Positions 62,581 through 64,000 of a stretch of DNA of 64,000 nt are shown one piece after another. The stretch lies in NCBI RefSeq assembly GCF_001690705.1, contig NZ_LZGK01000014.1, forward strand, positions 62,001 through 126,000. The letters are read 5' to 3'. A model generated the notes under the pieces. It saw only the letters and a list, made by a program, of their open reading frames with translations. It did no database searches and was not told the DNA's origin. Position 1 is the first letter of the stretch; each line of letters begins with the position of its first letter. The position numbers and the translations under genes were made by a program. Source of the stretch: Gilliamella sp. wkB178 (GTDB taxonomy: Bacteria > Pseudomonadota > Gammaproteobacteria > Enterobacterales > Orbaceae).

Positions 62581-62607
62581 TGCGAAAATCACAATCATGT
62601 GTTCGCA
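62581..62607. promoter_or_regulatory. Candidate operator before the nucleoside transporter
   Basis: Interrupted dyad: TGCGAA and CACA on the left match TGTG and TTCGCA on the right, with 3 extra bases in the left arm. It lies 21 bp before the start codon, between a putative promoter (TATATTATAAAC near 62555) and the ribosome site. The regulator is not identified. Confidence 0.4.
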
Positions 62608-62628
62608 CAGTATTAGTAAGGAGAATTT

Positions 62629-63873
62629 ATGGATGCATTTAGAGGATTTATTGCTATTGCAGTATTACTTTTAGTTGCTTATATTTTTTCGAAAAATCGT
62701 CGGAAAATAAATGTACGGACAGTTGGGTCTGCATTATTACTTCAATTTGTGCTTGGTGGATTGATGTTATTTATTCCTGCTGGGCGTTGGTGTGTTGAAG
62801 TTGCAGCAAAAGGTATTACTGATTTAGTTTCATTTGCGAATGCTGGTGCTGCATTTGTTTTTGGCGGATTAGTAGGTCCAAAAATGGGTGAACTTTTTGG
62901 TGACGGAGCTTTTGTGTTTGCTCTAAATGTTATTCCATCTATTATTTTTGTTACCGCTTTAATTTCCCTTTTATACTATATTGGATTTATGAAATGGTTT
63001 ATCCATATTTTAGGTACTTTGTTTCAAAAACTATTAGGTGTAAGTAAAGTTGAAGCCTTTGTTGCGGTAACAACAATGATTCTTGGACAAAATGAAATTC
63101 CGGCCGCGGTTAAACCATTTATTAATAAGATGAATACCAATGAACTATTTACTGCAATGTGTAGTGGTATGGCTTCGATAGCTGGTTCTATGCTAATTGC
63201 ATATGCGGGATTTGGTGTACCATTGGAATATTTACTAGCTGCATCGTTAATGGCAATCCCTGGCGGTATATTATTTGCACGTATTTTAAGCCCGGCAACA
63301 GAGGAATCTAGAGTAGAATTTAAAGAAATGTCTTTTGGTGATAAAAAAGCTGCGAGTATTATTGAAGCAGTTTCTACAGGTGCTATGGTTGGCTTAAAGA
63401 TCGGTGTTGGTGTTGCTACTGTGGTTATGACATTTGTTGCATTAATTGCTTTAATTAATGGTCTTTTAGGTGGTATTGGTAATTGGTTCGGCTGGGAATC
63501 ATTAAGTCTACAAGGTATTTTGGGTTATGTGTTTTCTCCATTAGCTTATGTAATGGGGATTGGTTGGGATGATGCAACACTAGTAGGTGGTTTGATTGGT
63601 GAAAAATTAGCAATTAATGAATTTGTTGCTTATGCAGATTTATCTCATCATATGGCCTCATTAGATACAAAATCGGTTGCAATTATTTCATTTGCATTAT
63701 GTGGTTTTGCTAATTTTGGTTCTATTGGTGTTATTGTTGGTGCATTTGGGGCAATATGTCCAGAACGAATTTCTGAAATTGCCAAATTAGGAGTCAGAGC
63801 TTTATTGGCGGCAACACTATCTAATTTAATGAGTGCAACTATTGCCGGAATATTTATAGGATTTACTCTTTAA
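62629..63873 (+). CDS. nupX: Concentrative nucleoside transporter, NupX type
   Basis: Inner-membrane nucleoside:cation symporter of the CNT family, 414 residues. Family blocks are LLQFVLGGLMLFIPAGRW, FVFGGLVGPKM, AVTTMILGQNEIPAAVKPF, MCSGMASIAGSMLIAYAGFG, GEKLAINEFVAYADL and ALCGFANFGSIG. It aligns better with E. coli NupX (YeiJ) than with NupC, both in length and in these blocks. AAGGAG lies 5 nt before the ATG. It complements uracil uptake by UraA in pyrimidine scavenging. Confidence 0.88.
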   Translation: MDAFRGFIAIAVLLLVAYIFSKNRRKINVRTVGSALLLQFVLGGLMLFIPAGRWCVEVAAKGITDLVSFANAGAAFVFGGLVGPKMGELFGDGAFVFALNVIPSIIFVTALISLLYYIGFMKWFIHILGTLFQKLLGVSKVEAFVAVTTMILGQNEIPAAVKPFINKMNTNELFTAMCSGMASIAGSMLIAYAGFGVPLEYLLAASLMAIPGGILFARILSPATEESRVEFKEMSFGDKKAASIIEAVSTGAMVGLKIGVGVATVVMTFVALIALINGLLGGIGNWFGWESLSLQGILGYVFSPLAYVMGIGWDDATLVGGLIGEKLAINEFVAYADLSHHMASLDTKSVAIISFALCGFANFGSIGVIVGAFGAICPERISEIAKLGVRALLAATLSNLMSATIAGIFIGFTL

Positions 63874-63897
63874 CTATTATTTTTAAACGTTGAACAT

Positions 63898-63938
63898 TAT
63901 CAATAAAGCTAATGGTGAAACCAATAGCTTTATTGATA
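63898..63938 (+). terminator. Long hairpin after the nucleoside transporter
   Basis: A 14-bp perfect stem (TATCAATAAAGCTA / TAGCTTTATTGATA) plus three inner pairs, 24 bp after the stop. No T run follows, so it may be a terminator of another type or a stabilising 3' end. Confidence 0.5.
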
Positions 63939-64000
63939 ATTACTGTATAATGATCATATATAAATGAATCAATATTTATTATATAAGAGTATATATCCAA

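Overview
The window is a gene-dense, AT-rich stretch of a gammaproteobacterial chromosome. Nearly every protein reads as an ortholog of an Escherichia coli or Haemophilus housekeeping protein. The low GC, the short intergenic spaces, and the mix of E. coli-like linkages (prfB-lysS, slt-trpR, csdA-csdE, ubiU-ubiV, gntX-nfuA, iscRSUA-hscBA-fdx) with lost ones (no atpI, no iscX, pepB moved away from isc) fit a host-associated lineage near Enterobacterales/Pasteurellales. My best guess is Orbaceae (Gilliamella/Frischella-like), but this is an inference from protein resemblance and base composition, with no database search. I saw no insertion sequence, prophage core, CRISPR array or rRNA gene.

Layout. 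1-9.7 kb: 3' part of dnaJ, grcA with an FNR-type site, ung overlapping gntR, a DUF805 protein, upp-uraA, prfB-lysS (prfB carries the programmed +1 frameshift), sodA. 9.7-19.4 kb: a class I amidotransferase, tRNA-Asn, bioY with an overlapping YiiX-like hydrolase, a DHA2 exporter with gloC/ycbL, a BASS transporter, recC-yjjV. 19.6-26.1 kb: the complete F1Fo ATP synthase operon (atpBEFHAGDC) without atpI; its leader has a terminator-like hairpin just before atpB. 26.3-31.2 kb: glmM, tyrA, xthA, xseA. 31.3-36.5 kb: an Hsp70 module, hscC facing a two-gene operon of a DUF1266 protein and an 892-residue J-like membrane protein. 36.7-42.1 kb: dolP, csdE-csdA-ubiV, ubiU, and suhB with an rRNA-like boxA in its leader. 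42.1-43.1 kb: the only clearly accessory patch, with two decayed reading frames and two or three small orphan genes. 43.1-56.9 kb: an HxlR regulator, copA, metC-tilS, a phosphopantetheinyl transferase, a tyrosine phosphatase, pepB, ppiA, gntX-nfuA, rob, slt-trpR. 57.1-62.4 kb: the isc operon behind an IscR-type site. 62.6-64 kb: a NupX-type nucleoside transporter.

Functional themes. Iron-sulfur biology is concentrated here: Isc, Csd, NfuA, and the Fe-S hydroxylase pair UbiU/UbiV for oxygen-independent ubiquinone synthesis. With grcA, sodA and the ATP synthase this suits a facultative anaerobe. Pyrimidine and nucleoside salvage (upp, uraA, nupX) and vitamin uptake (bioY) suggest scavenging. 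The less ordinary items are the HscC/J-DUF805/DUF1266 module, the atp leader hairpin, the boxA in the suhB leader, a 39-bp intergenic repeat present twice, and the small orphan patch after suhB.
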